The notes below the pieces were generated by a model, which saw nothing but the letters and a program-made list of their open reading frames with translations, was not told the DNA's origin and ran no database searches. A stretch of 13,052 bases of DNA from VBDM01 sp035702665. GTDB taxonomy: Bacteria; Pseudomonadota; Gammaproteobacteria; Burkholderiales; SG8-39. The stretch is taken from assembly GCA_035702665.1 (NCBI GenBank), contig DASSQD010000104.1:1-13052 (forward strand), read 5' to 3'. Made by a program: the position numbers and the translations under genes. This document shows positions 5,866-11,900 of the stretch, in pieces. Position 1 is the first letter of the stretch, and each line of letters opens with the position of its first letter.

Positions 5866-6726
5866 ATGACCGATCTTGCAATCGCCCTCGTGCTCGCTGC
5901 TGCCTTGATCCACGCGAGCTGGAACTATCTCCTCAAGACGAGCGGCGGCGGAATCGGGTTCGTCTGGGCTTTCGCCCTTCTGTCCTCCCTCATCTACGCA
6001 CCGCTCGCGGTCGGCGTGGTCATCGTCCAGCATTTCCAATTCGGCGCGGAAGCACTCGCCTTCCTGCTCGCGAGCGCGGTTCTCCACACCGCCTACTATC
6101 TGCTGCTCGACCGCGGCTACCGCTACGGCGACTTGTCGGTCGTCTACCCTCTCGCCCGTGCGACCGGGCCCTGCCTCACGGTCCTGGTTGCGCTCCTCGC
6201 CCTGGGTGAGAGACCGGGAGCGGTCGCCATGTGCGGCGCCGCCTTGGTCGTCGGGGGAGCCTTCTTTCTCGCCGCCAGCCCGGCAAAGCTGCGCGAAGCG
6301 AAAGCCGCACGCGGAATCGCCTTCGCGCTGCTCACAGGGTGCATGATTGCGTCGTATACAGTGGTCGACAAGCAGGCGGTGAGTGTCGCGCTCATCCCGC
6401 CGATCCTCCAAGATTGGGGCGCCAATCTCGGCCGCGTGCTGGTGTTGGCGCCGCTTGCGTTGCGGCGTCGCGGGGAAGTCAGGGAGGCTTGGAATCGCAA
6501 GAGAAAATCCGTGATCCTCGTCGCGCTCCTGTGCCCGCTTTCCTATATTCTGGTGCTCACCGCCATGGTGTTCACCCCGATCAGCTACGTCGCCCCGGCG
6601 CGAGAGATCAGCATCCTGTTCGCGGCGCTGATGGGCACGCACTGGTTGGAGGAAGGCGATGTGGCACGGCGCCTCGCCGCAGCGGCCGCAATGGCGCTCG
6701 GCGTGATCGCCCTCGCGCTGGGCTGA
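5866..6726 (+). CDS. EamA-family (drug/metabolite transporter superfamily) inner-membrane transporter
   Basis: Integral membrane protein of 286 residues with about ten hydrophobic helices in two homologous halves (roughly residues 3-135 and 150-285), the usual EamA layout. Recognisable segments are ALIHASWNYLLKTSGG near the N-terminus, VVYPLARATGPCLTVLVALL and ALGERPGAVAMCGAALVVGG in the first half. The second half has ISYVAPAREISILFAALMG and THWLEEGDVARRLAAAAAMA. EamA proteins export small metabolites and belong to the same superfamily as the small multidrug resistance proteins, some of which are guanidine exporters under ykkC control. The ykkC-like leader therefore suggests export of guanidine or a related small cation, though the sequence alone cannot prove the substrate. 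The ATG at 5866 has GGAGGT just upstream. The marC-family gene begins seven bases after the stop, so the two are almost certainly co-transcribed. Confidence 0.93.
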   Translation: MTDLAIALVLAAALIHASWNYLLKTSGGGIGFVWAFALLSSLIYAPLAVGVVIVQHFQFGAEALAFLLASAVLHTAYYLLLDRGYRYGDLSVVYPLARATGPCLTVLVALLALGERPGAVAMCGAALVVGGAFFLAASPAKLREAKAARGIAFALLTGCMIASYTVVDKQAVSVALIPPILQDWGANLGRVLVLAPLALRRRGEVREAWNRKRKSVILVALLCPLSYILVLTAMVFTPISYVAPAREISILFAALMGTHWLEEGDVARRLAAAAAMALGVIALALG

Positions 6727-6733
6727 AGCCAAG

Positions 6734-7336
6734 GTGGAGACCTCGTTCGCTTCCGCAGTCGTCATCCTCCTGCTTGTCACCGATCCGATCGGCAACATCC
6801 CGCTCTTCGTCGCGCTCCTTCGGCCGGTCGCCCCGGAGCGACGCGTCTTGGTCATCCTGCGGGAATGCGCGATTGCGCTCGCGGTGCTGATGGCGTTCGT
6901 GCTGTTCGGACGCTGGCTGCTCGACCTGTTCGGGCTGTCCGACCGCTCGCTCACTCTAGCTGGCGGCATGATCCTGTTCCTGATCGCGCTGCGCATGATC
7001 TTCCGCGGTCCGGAAGGTATCTTCGGTGAATCGCTTTCAGGCGAGCCGCTTATCGTGCCGCTTGCAATCCCATCGATCGCCGGCCCAGCGGCGATCGCGA
7101 CGGTCGTCCTGCTCGTATCGCGTGCGCCTCAGAGGATGGCCGAATGGCTCGCCGCGGTCGCCGTCGCGATGGCGGTGACGCTTGGGACTCTGCTGCTCGC
7201 CGAGCGGATCAGCCGCTGGGTCGGCGAGCGCGCGCTCGCGGCTTTTGAACGCTTGATGGGACTGTTGCTGACCGCGATCGCCGTGGAGATGCTGTTGCGC
7301 GGGATCGAGGGGTTTGTCCGCCACCTGCAGACCTGA
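6734..7336 (+). CDS. MarC/YhgN-family integral membrane protein
   Basis: Protein of 200 residues with about six hydrophobic helices. It starts with the family signature LLLVTDPIGNIPLFVALLRP (DPIGN at residues 17-21). Other conserved parts are LAGGMILFLIALRMIF, VPLAIPSIAGPAAIATVVLL and a closing helix FERLMGLLLTAIAVEMLLRG. MarC proteins were named from the multiple antibiotic resistance region, but their activity is unknown and a direct resistance role is not supported. The only sensible start is the GTG at 6734, seven bases after the transporter stop codon. No ATG is available and the Shine-Dalgarno is weak, so translational coupling is likely. It should share the riboswitch-controlled transcript. 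Its TGA stop directly abuts the stop codon of the convergent patatin gene. Confidence 0.92.
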   Translation: METSFASAVVILLLVTDPIGNIPLFVALLRPVAPERRVLVILRECAIALAVLMAFVLFGRWLLDLFGLSDRSLTLAGGMILFLIALRMIFRGPEGIFGESLSGEPLIVPLAIPSIAGPAAIATVVLLVSRAPQRMAEWLAAVAVAMAVTLGTLLLAERISRWVGERALAAFERLMGLLLTAIAVEMLLRGIEGFVRHLQT

Positions 7337-8239
7337 TCACCCCGGCACAGGTTTCTCCGGGATCGCGTTTCGGATCGCGGGAAGCATGCGGGTAACCTCG
7401 TCGCGACCCTCCGCGATCGCGACCTCGGCCCGGTGATAATCGAGCAGTCCCAGGTGGCCGAGCCGCGGCGTGAGCAGCACGTCGGGGGGCTCGCCGGCGA
7501 GCCGGCTGCGCGCGATCCGCAGCTGCATGATGTTGATCGAACCCATCAGAGTCTCCACCAGCGAGGGCGGCGCAATCTCGGGCTCCGTCTGCCGCTCGCT
7601 CGTCGGGTTGTACCGGGGCAGAACCCGGCTCATGAAGCTGCCGCCCTTGGCCAGCGTTCGGTCATCGTCGCGCGCGTAGCGTCCGACGAGATCCGAGCCC
7701 AGATCGACCGCGAGCACGATGTCTGCCCCCATGGCGCGGCACAGGGAGACGGGAATCGGGTTGACGACGCTGCCGTCCACCAAGTAGCGGTCCTCGTGCA
7801 GGACCGGCCGGAACAGCCCGGGGACGGCAATCGACGCCGCGACCGCTTCCGAGACTTTTCCCTCGCGCAGCCAGACTTCCTGCCCGGAATGCAAATCGGT
7901 CGCGACGGCGGCAAGCGGGATGGGCAGGTCCGAGAACTCCGATTCGACGAATTGCTCGCGAAAGACCTCGTTGATGCGCTCGCCCTTGATGAGCCCGCCG
8001 CGCAGGCCGAAGTCCGCGAGCTTGAACATGCGCCGACGGTCGATGCCGAGCGCCCACGCCTCGACGTGATCGAGCCGTCCCGCCGCAAAAGCCGCTCCGA
8101 CGAACGCGCCGACCGAGCAGCCTGCGATGAGATCGGGCGCAATGCCGGACTCGGTAAGGGCGCGGAGCACGCCGATATGGGCCCAGCCGCGCGCCGAGCC
8201 CGCGCCGAGCGCAAATCCGATCTTGGGCCGGCGCGCCAC
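7337..8239 (-). CDS. rssA: Patatin-like phospholipase, RssA/NTE family
   Basis: Predicted serine acyl hydrolase of 300 residues, matching RssA-type proteins of about 300. The oxyanion-hole motif GAGSARGWAHIGVLRAL is at residues 12-28. The nucleophile elbow is GCSVG with Ser42, and the second residue of the Ser-Asp dyad is Asp155 in YLVDGSVVNPIP. The DGS triplet replaces the commoner DGG or DGA. No signal peptide is seen. The start is the GTG whose G is also the last base of the rimO TAG stop (TAGTG), giving MARRPKIGFALG. The large open frame extending further upstream is rimO read in the wrong frame. It is last in the phaC-to-rssA series, and its role with those genes is unclear. A PHB depolymerase role is not indicated by sequence, because it is a patatin and not a PhaZ-type hydrolase. 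Confidence 0.9.
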   Translation of the reverse strand: MARRPKIGFALGAGSARGWAHIGVLRALTESGIAPDLIAGCSVGAFVGAAFAAGRLDHVEAWALGIDRRRMFKLADFGLRGGLIKGERINEVFREQFVESEFSDLPIPLAAVATDLHSGQEVWLREGKVSEAVAASIAVPGLFRPVLHEDRYLVDGSVVNPIPVSLCRAMGADIVLAVDLGSDLVGRYARDDDRTLAKGGSFMSRVLPRYNPTSERQTEPEIAPPSLVETLMGSINIMQLRIARSRLAGEPPDVLLTPRLGHLGLLDYHRAEVAIAEGRDEVTRMLPAIRNAIPEKPVPG

Positions 8240-9570
8240 TACCGTATCCGGGCCCACAGGTCGTGGGCGTCCGACCTCGTAACTTTCACGCGCAGCCTGT
8301 CCCCGGGGGCGAACTTGCGCGCGTCCTCGATGTGGACCACGCCGTCGATCTCGGGCGCGTCGCCCTCGGAGCGCGCCACCGCCCCGCCGGGCACCGCTTC
8401 GTCGACGAGCACTTCTAGCTCTCTCCCGACCCTGCGTTTGAGCCGGCGCGCGCTGATCTTTTCCTGGAGCCGCATGAGCCGGCGGCGTCGGTCTTCGCGC
8501 ACATCGTTGTCGAGCGCGCCCCCGAGCTCGTTGGCCTTCGCACCCTCGACCGGCGAATAAGCGAAACAGCCCACCCGGTCGAGCTCTGCCTCGTCGAGAA
8601 AATCGAGCAGCTCCCGGAACTCGCTCTCGGTTTCGCCGGGAAAGCCCGCGATGAACGTGCTGCGGATAGTGATATCCGGGCAGATCCTGCGCCAAGCGTG
8701 GATGCGGTCGAGGTTGCCCTCCCCGCTCGCCGGCCGTTTCATGAGCTTGAGGATCCTGGGGCTCGCATGCTGAAAGGGCACGTCGATGTAGGGGAGGATC
8801 TTGCCCTCGGCCATGAGAGGAATCACATCGTCGACGTGCGGATACGGATAGACATAATGGAGCCGCACCCAGACGCCCAGCTCGCCGAGAGCGGCCGCCA
8901 AGTCGCGCATGCAGGTCTTGAGCGGTCTGCCTCCCCAGAAACCGGTGCGATACCTGAGGTCCACGCCATAGGCACTCGTGTCCTGCGAGATGACGAGAAG
9001 CTCCTTCACTCCGGCTTTCACTAGATTTTCGGCTTCGCGCATCACCTCGCCTATCGGCCGGCTCACCAGATCGCCGCGCAGCGACGGAATGATGCAGAAC
9101 GTGCAGCGGTGGTTGCAGCCTTCGGAGATCTTCAGGTAGGCGTAGTGCTTCGGTGTCAGCTTGATCCCTTGCGGAGGCACCAGATCGGCGAAGGGATCGG
9201 GCGGCTTCGGAAGATGTTCGTGCACCGCCGCCATCACTGCCCCCAAGGCGTGGGGCCCCGTGACGGCGAGGACCTTGGGATGCGTCTCCCGTACCACGTC
9301 GCCTTTCGCGCCGAGGCACCCGGTCACGATTACCCGGCCGTTCTCCGCAAGCGCCTCGCCGATCGCATCGAGCGATTCCCGTACCGCCGATTCGATGAAC
9401 CCGCAGGTGTTCACCACGACGAGGTCGGCACCCTCGTACGAGGGCGAAATGGCGTACCCCTCGGCCCGCAACCTGGTGAGGATACCCTCGGAGTCAACCA
9501 GGGCCTTGGGACAGCCGAGCGACACGAGGCCGACCTTCGGCGCCGCAGCGTTGCGCCTGCGCGAGATCAG
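8239..9570 (-). CDS. rimO: Ribosomal protein S12 methylthiotransferase RimO (likely CTG start)
   Basis: Radical SAM enzyme that adds a methylthio group to the conserved aspartate of ribosomal protein S12. From a start at 9570 it has 443 residues, against about 441 in E. coli. The N-terminal UPF0004 domain carries three cluster cysteines: C20 (SLGCPKALVDSE), C56 (NTCGF) and C85 (VTGCLGAKGD). The radical SAM cluster is GCNHRCTFC (C152, C156, C159). The middle (HYVYPYPHVDDVIPLMAEGK, VPFQHASPRILKLMKRP) is very like E. coli, and a C-terminal TRAM domain ends the protein. No ATG, GTG or TTG lies in frame where the protein should begin. CTG at 9570 overlaps the phaR TGA and has GAGG ten bases upstream; it yields LISRRRNAAAPKVGLVSLGC. 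The next upstream ATG (9804) would add 78 unrelated residues inside phaR. Confidence 0.95.
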   Translation of the reverse strand: MISRRRNAAAPKVGLVSLGCPKALVDSEGILTRLRAEGYAISPSYEGADLVVVNTCGFIESAVRESLDAIGEALAENGRVIVTGCLGAKGDVVRETHPKVLAVTGPHALGAVMAAVHEHLPKPPDPFADLVPPQGIKLTPKHYAYLKISEGCNHRCTFCIIPSLRGDLVSRPIGEVMREAENLVKAGVKELLVISQDTSAYGVDLRYRTGFWGGRPLKTCMRDLAAALGELGVWVRLHYVYPYPHVDDVIPLMAEGKILPYIDVPFQHASPRILKLMKRPASGEGNLDRIHAWRRICPDITIRSTFIAGFPGETESEFRELLDFLDEAELDRVGCFAYSPVEGAKANELGGALDNDVREDRRRRLMRLQEKISARRLKRRVGRELEVLVDEAVPGGAVARSEGDAPEIDGVVHIEDARKFAPGDRLRVKVTRSDAHDLWARIR

Positions 9571-10184
9571 GTTTTGTTTTCCTCGCCCGACGGGTTCTTG
9601 TCGCCCGCGGGCTGCGCCGCGCCCGGCTGCGAGCCGAATCCCGGCACACCTGGAAATCCCGGGAACGCGAAGCCGGAGAACATCGTGCGACTCTGATTCT
9701 GCAGTTGCTCCTGCATCTGCTGGAACACGCTGCGACTCTGGTCGATATAGGCAGAAACGAGGTTTTGCATCGCCGGGCCCTGAAAGCTCATGAACTGTTT
9801 CCACACATCCTCGTTGAACTTGGCCGGGTCGCCGTAGAGCTTTTGCGACTGCTCGCGCAGACTTTTCTGCATTTCGGCGAAGAGCTGCATGTTGCGTTCG
9901 AGATAGGAACCGAGCATCCCCTGCATGGCGTTGCCGTAGGAGCGAATGAACTGCGTGAGAACATCCGACGAGAACATCGGCGCCCCGGCGGCTTCCTCCT
10001 CGAGAATGATCTGCAGCAATATAGACCGCGTTAGGTCCTCGCCGGTCTTGGCGTCGACGACCTGGAAGTCCTCGCCATCAACAACGAGCTTTTTCACGTC
10101 GGCGAGCGTGATGTACACACTTGTCTTGGTGTCGTACAGCCGGCGGTTGGGATATTTCTTGATCAGTCGGATGGACTCAGACAT
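9567..10184 (-). CDS. phaR: Polyhydroxyalkanoate synthesis repressor PhaR
   Basis: DNA-binding repressor that also binds PHB polymer, so that phasin and its own gene are released when granules form. It has 205 residues. The N-terminal PHB/PHA accumulation regulator DNA-binding domain is unmistakable (RLIKKYPNRRLYDTKTSVYI, residues 6-25) and runs to about 65. PHB-accumulation repeats follow (LTQFIRSYGNAMQGMLGSYL and KQFMSFQGPAMQNLVSAYID). The tail is rich in Gln, Gly and Pro and probably disordered. The ATG at 10184 has AAGGG upstream. The gene follows the second reductase by 54 bp and overlaps the rimO start. A TGC-rich palindromic block sits 26-39 bases upstream of the start and could be its own operator. 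Confidence 0.96.
   Translation of the reverse strand: MSESIRLIKKYPNRRLYDTKTSVYITLADVKKLVVDGEDFQVVDAKTGEDLTRSILLQIILEEEAAGAPMFSSDVLTQFIRSYGNAMQGMLGSYLERNMQLFAEMQKSLREQSQKLYGDPAKFNEDVWKQFMSFQGPAMQNLVSAYIDQSRSVFQQMQEQLQNQSRTMFSGFAFPGFPGVPGFGSQPGAAQPAGDKNPSGEENKT
9581..9584 (-). promoter_or_regulatory. Shine-Dalgarno supporting the CTG start of rimO
   Basis: GAGG within the last codons of phaR, followed by AAAACAAAAC and then CTG at 9570. The 10-base spacing is at the long end of the normal range. This site and the CTGA overlap with the phaR stop are the evidence for initiation at a CTG. Confidence 0.45.
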
Positions 10185-10209
10185 GGAAACCCTTGCCTGG
10201 TTGTGGGAC

Positions 10210-10223
10210 GCACGTGCTGCAGC
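10210..10223. promoter_or_regulatory. TGC-rich double palindrome, candidate PhaR operator
   Basis: GCACGTGCTGCAGC contains two perfect 8-bp palindromes, GCACGTGC (10210-10217) and GCTGCAGC (10216-10223), sharing two bases. PhaR proteins studied in Paracoccus denitrificans bind TGC-rich DNA and control their own gene. Location just upstream of phaR makes autoregulation plausible. No experimental support can be drawn from the sequence. Confidence 0.4.
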
Positions 10224-10238
10224 GCCACATGATACACC

Positions 10239-10982
10239 TTAGGCCATGTGCTGGCCGCCGTTGATGGCGATGTTTGCGCCGTTCACGAACGCGGCTTCTT
10301 CGGAGCACAGGTAGATGATCAGCCCCGCGACTTCTTCGGGTCGCCCCAGGCGGCCAAGGGGGATTTGGGGAATGATCTTCGAATCAAGGATGTCCTTCGG
10401 AATCGCCGTCACCATCTTGGTACCGATATAGCCGGGCGAGATCGTATTGACGGTCACACCCTTCTTCGCGACCTCTAGCGCGAGCGATTTGGTAAAACCG
10501 TGCATGCCTGCTTTCGCCGCAGCATAGTTGGTCTGACCGAACGCACCCTTCGAGCCGTTTACCGAAGAGACGTTGATGATACGGCCCCAGCCGCGGTCGA
10601 CCATGGTGTCGCAGACCTGCTTGGTCATGTTGAACACCGAGTCGAGGTTGGTGCGCAGCACTGCGTCCCAGTCCGGCTTGGTCATTTTCCTGAAGGTCAT
10701 GTCGCGAGTGATGCCCGCGTTGTTGACCAGTATGTCCACCGCGCCGAGGTCGGTGACGATCTTCTCGACGCAAGCTTTCGAAGAATCGAAATCGGCCACA
10801 TCGCACGCGAACGTGTGGAAGTCGTAGCCCCGCGACTTCATCGCCGCACGCCACTCGTTCGCTCCCTTGTTCGCAGGGGAACAAGTGACGGCGACGAGGT
10901 AACCCGCGTCCGACATCTTCGTGCTGATGGTCTCACCCAGCCCCCCCATGCCGCCGGTGATCAGTGCCAGCCGCTTGGCCAT
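10239..10982 (-). CDS. phaB: Acetoacetyl-CoA reductase, PhaB-type SDR (second copy)
   Basis: Short-chain dehydrogenase of 247 residues that should reduce acetoacetyl-CoA to (R)-3-hydroxybutyryl-CoA with NADPH, the monomer for PHB synthesis. The nucleotide-binding glycine motif is TGGMGGLG (residues 9-16) and NNAG is at 87-90. The catalytic Ser140, Tyr153 and Lys157 lie in INVSSVNGSKGAFGQTNYAA and the AK that follows. The C-terminus ends in INGGQHMA, like known PhaB proteins. The ATG at 10982 has a strong AAGGAGG. By eye it shares somewhat over half its residues with the neighbouring reductase but differs in the cofactor loop (VTCSPANKGANEW) and substrate region. It could therefore prefer another chain length or cofactor. 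FabG is an alternative family name, but the GGMGG start, the GITRD segment and the pha neighbours favour PhaB. Confidence 0.88.
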   Translation of the reverse strand: MAKRLALITGGMGGLGETISTKMSDAGYLVAVTCSPANKGANEWRAAMKSRGYDFHTFACDVADFDSSKACVEKIVTDLGAVDILVNNAGITRDMTFRKMTKPDWDAVLRTNLDSVFNMTKQVCDTMVDRGWGRIINVSSVNGSKGAFGQTNYAAAKAGMHGFTKSLALEVAKKGVTVNTISPGYIGTKMVTAIPKDILDSKIIPQIPLGRLGRPEEVAGLIIYLCSEEAAFVNGANIAINGGQHMA

Positions 10983-10984
10983 GA

Positions 10985-11040
10985 TTGCCTCCTTGCTCGC
11001 CTCGGTACCTCACGAATTATCGCATCAAAAACCGAGGCAA
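10985..11040 (-). promoter_or_regulatory. Inter-reductase leader with two mutually exclusive RNA pairings
   Basis: In the transcript, TTGCCTCGGT (11040-11031) can pair with ACCGAGGCGA (11006-10997), giving ten base pairs with one G-U and a 24-base loop. The first seven of the same bases, TTGCCTC (11040-11034), are also fully complementary to GAGGCAA (10991-10985), which overlaps the Shine-Dalgarno of the second reductase. The first fold leaves the ribosome site free and the second hides it. Regulatory use is inference. Confidence 0.35.
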
Positions 11041-11049
11041 ACCCTGCTG

Positions 11050-11862
11050 CTAGGCCATGTGGAGACCGCCGTTGATGGAGATGTTGGCGCCCGTGATGTA
11101 GGCGGCCTCGTCCGAGGCGAGGTAGGCAACGAGGCCGGCGATCTCTTCCGGCTGCGCAAGCCGTCCCATGGGAATTTGCTGGATGATGGACTCGAGAACG
11201 TCGGACTTGATCGCCTTGACCATGTCCGTCTGGACGTAGCCGGGGGAGATGGTGTTGACGGTCACGCCCTTCTTGACGACCTCCTGGGCGAGCGCCTTCG
11301 AGAATCCGTGCATGCCGGCCTTGGCCGCCGAATAGTTGGTCTGTCCAAACTGACCCTTGAGCGCGTTCACGGAAGAAATGTTAACGATGCGGCCCCAGCC
11401 GCGCTCCACCATGCCCTCGACGACCTGGCGAGTGACGTTGAACACGCTGTTCAGATTGGTGTTGATCACCGCGTACCAGTCCCCGGGCGACATGCGCTTG
11501 AACACGCCGTCGCGAGTGATCCCGGCGTTGTTGACGAGAATGTCCACCGGCCCGATCACCGAGCCGATCTGGTAGAACATCTCGGCGCACGATGTATAGT
11601 CCTCGACGTTGCCCTCGGCAGCGTGGACCGGGAGGCCCTCGGCGTGCATCTGCGCAAGCCATGCGGCTTTCTTCTCGTAACCGGGCAGGCAACCGGCGAC
11701 GACCTTGACGCCGTTCCGGGCGAGACGCCGACACACCGCCGTGCCGATTCCTCCCATGCCGCCGCTCACGAATGCGATGCGCTGCTTGAGCGGCCTGAAG
11801 GAGCGTTCCAATGGGTCGGCGCCCGCTTTGGGCCCTCGTTCTGTCGCCGTCGCTGTTGTCAT
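11050..11862 (-). CDS. phaB: Acetoacetyl-CoA reductase, PhaB-type SDR with N-terminal extension (first copy)
   Basis: NADPH-type acetoacetyl-CoA reductase of 270 residues. It is the copy that looks closer to Cupriavidus PhaB, with QRIAFVSGGMGGIGTAVCRR, VVAGC, EGNV and the ending INGGLHMA. The catalytic Ser164, Tyr177 and Lys181 lie in NISSVNALKGQFGQTNYSAA and the following AK. The cofactor loop GCLPGYEKKAAW has basic residues that suit NADPH. About 24 residues (MTTATATERGPKAGADPLER and a few more) precede the usual start. No ATG lies between them and the SDR fold; AGAGGGA upstream of 11862 supports this start. The open frame continues to 12402, but that part is phaC in another frame. It lies 38 bp after phaC and 67 bp before the second reductase. 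Confidence 0.9.
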   Translation of the reverse strand: MTTATATERGPKAGADPLERSFRPLKQRIAFVSGGMGGIGTAVCRRLARNGVKVVAGCLPGYEKKAAWLAQMHAEGLPVHAAEGNVEDYTSCAEMFYQIGSVIGPVDILVNNAGITRDGVFKRMSPGDWYAVINTNLNSVFNVTRQVVEGMVERGWGRIVNISSVNALKGQFGQTNYSAAKAGMHGFSKALAQEVVKKGVTVNTISPGYVQTDMVKAIKSDVLESIIQQIPMGRLAQPEEIAGLVAYLASDEAAYITGANISINGGLHMA

Positions 11863-11900
11863 TCGTTCGATCCCTCTGTAGATGTTTGCGGTTCCCGCGC

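Noticed and set aside
5578..6996. 472-codon minus-strand open frame over the riboswitch and EamA region
   Set aside because: Composition is typical of a reverse-frame shadow (Arg, Glu, Asp rich). It crosses a terminator, a riboswitch and a clear membrane-protein gene.
7433..8560. 375-codon plus-strand open frame opposite rssA and rimO
   Set aside because: Its sequence is Arg/Asp-rich with no domain, while both minus-strand genes have full catalytic motifs.
8240..9319. Upstream extension of the patatin open frame, suggesting a 660-residue fusion
   Set aside because: The extra part is rimO read out of frame and is Arg-rich nonsense. The GTG at 8239 gives a normal RssA length.
9571..9804. ATG at 9804 as the true rimO start, giving 521 residues
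   Set aside because: The added residues are phaR read in another frame, and known RimO proteins are about 440 residues. I kept it only as a remote alternative.
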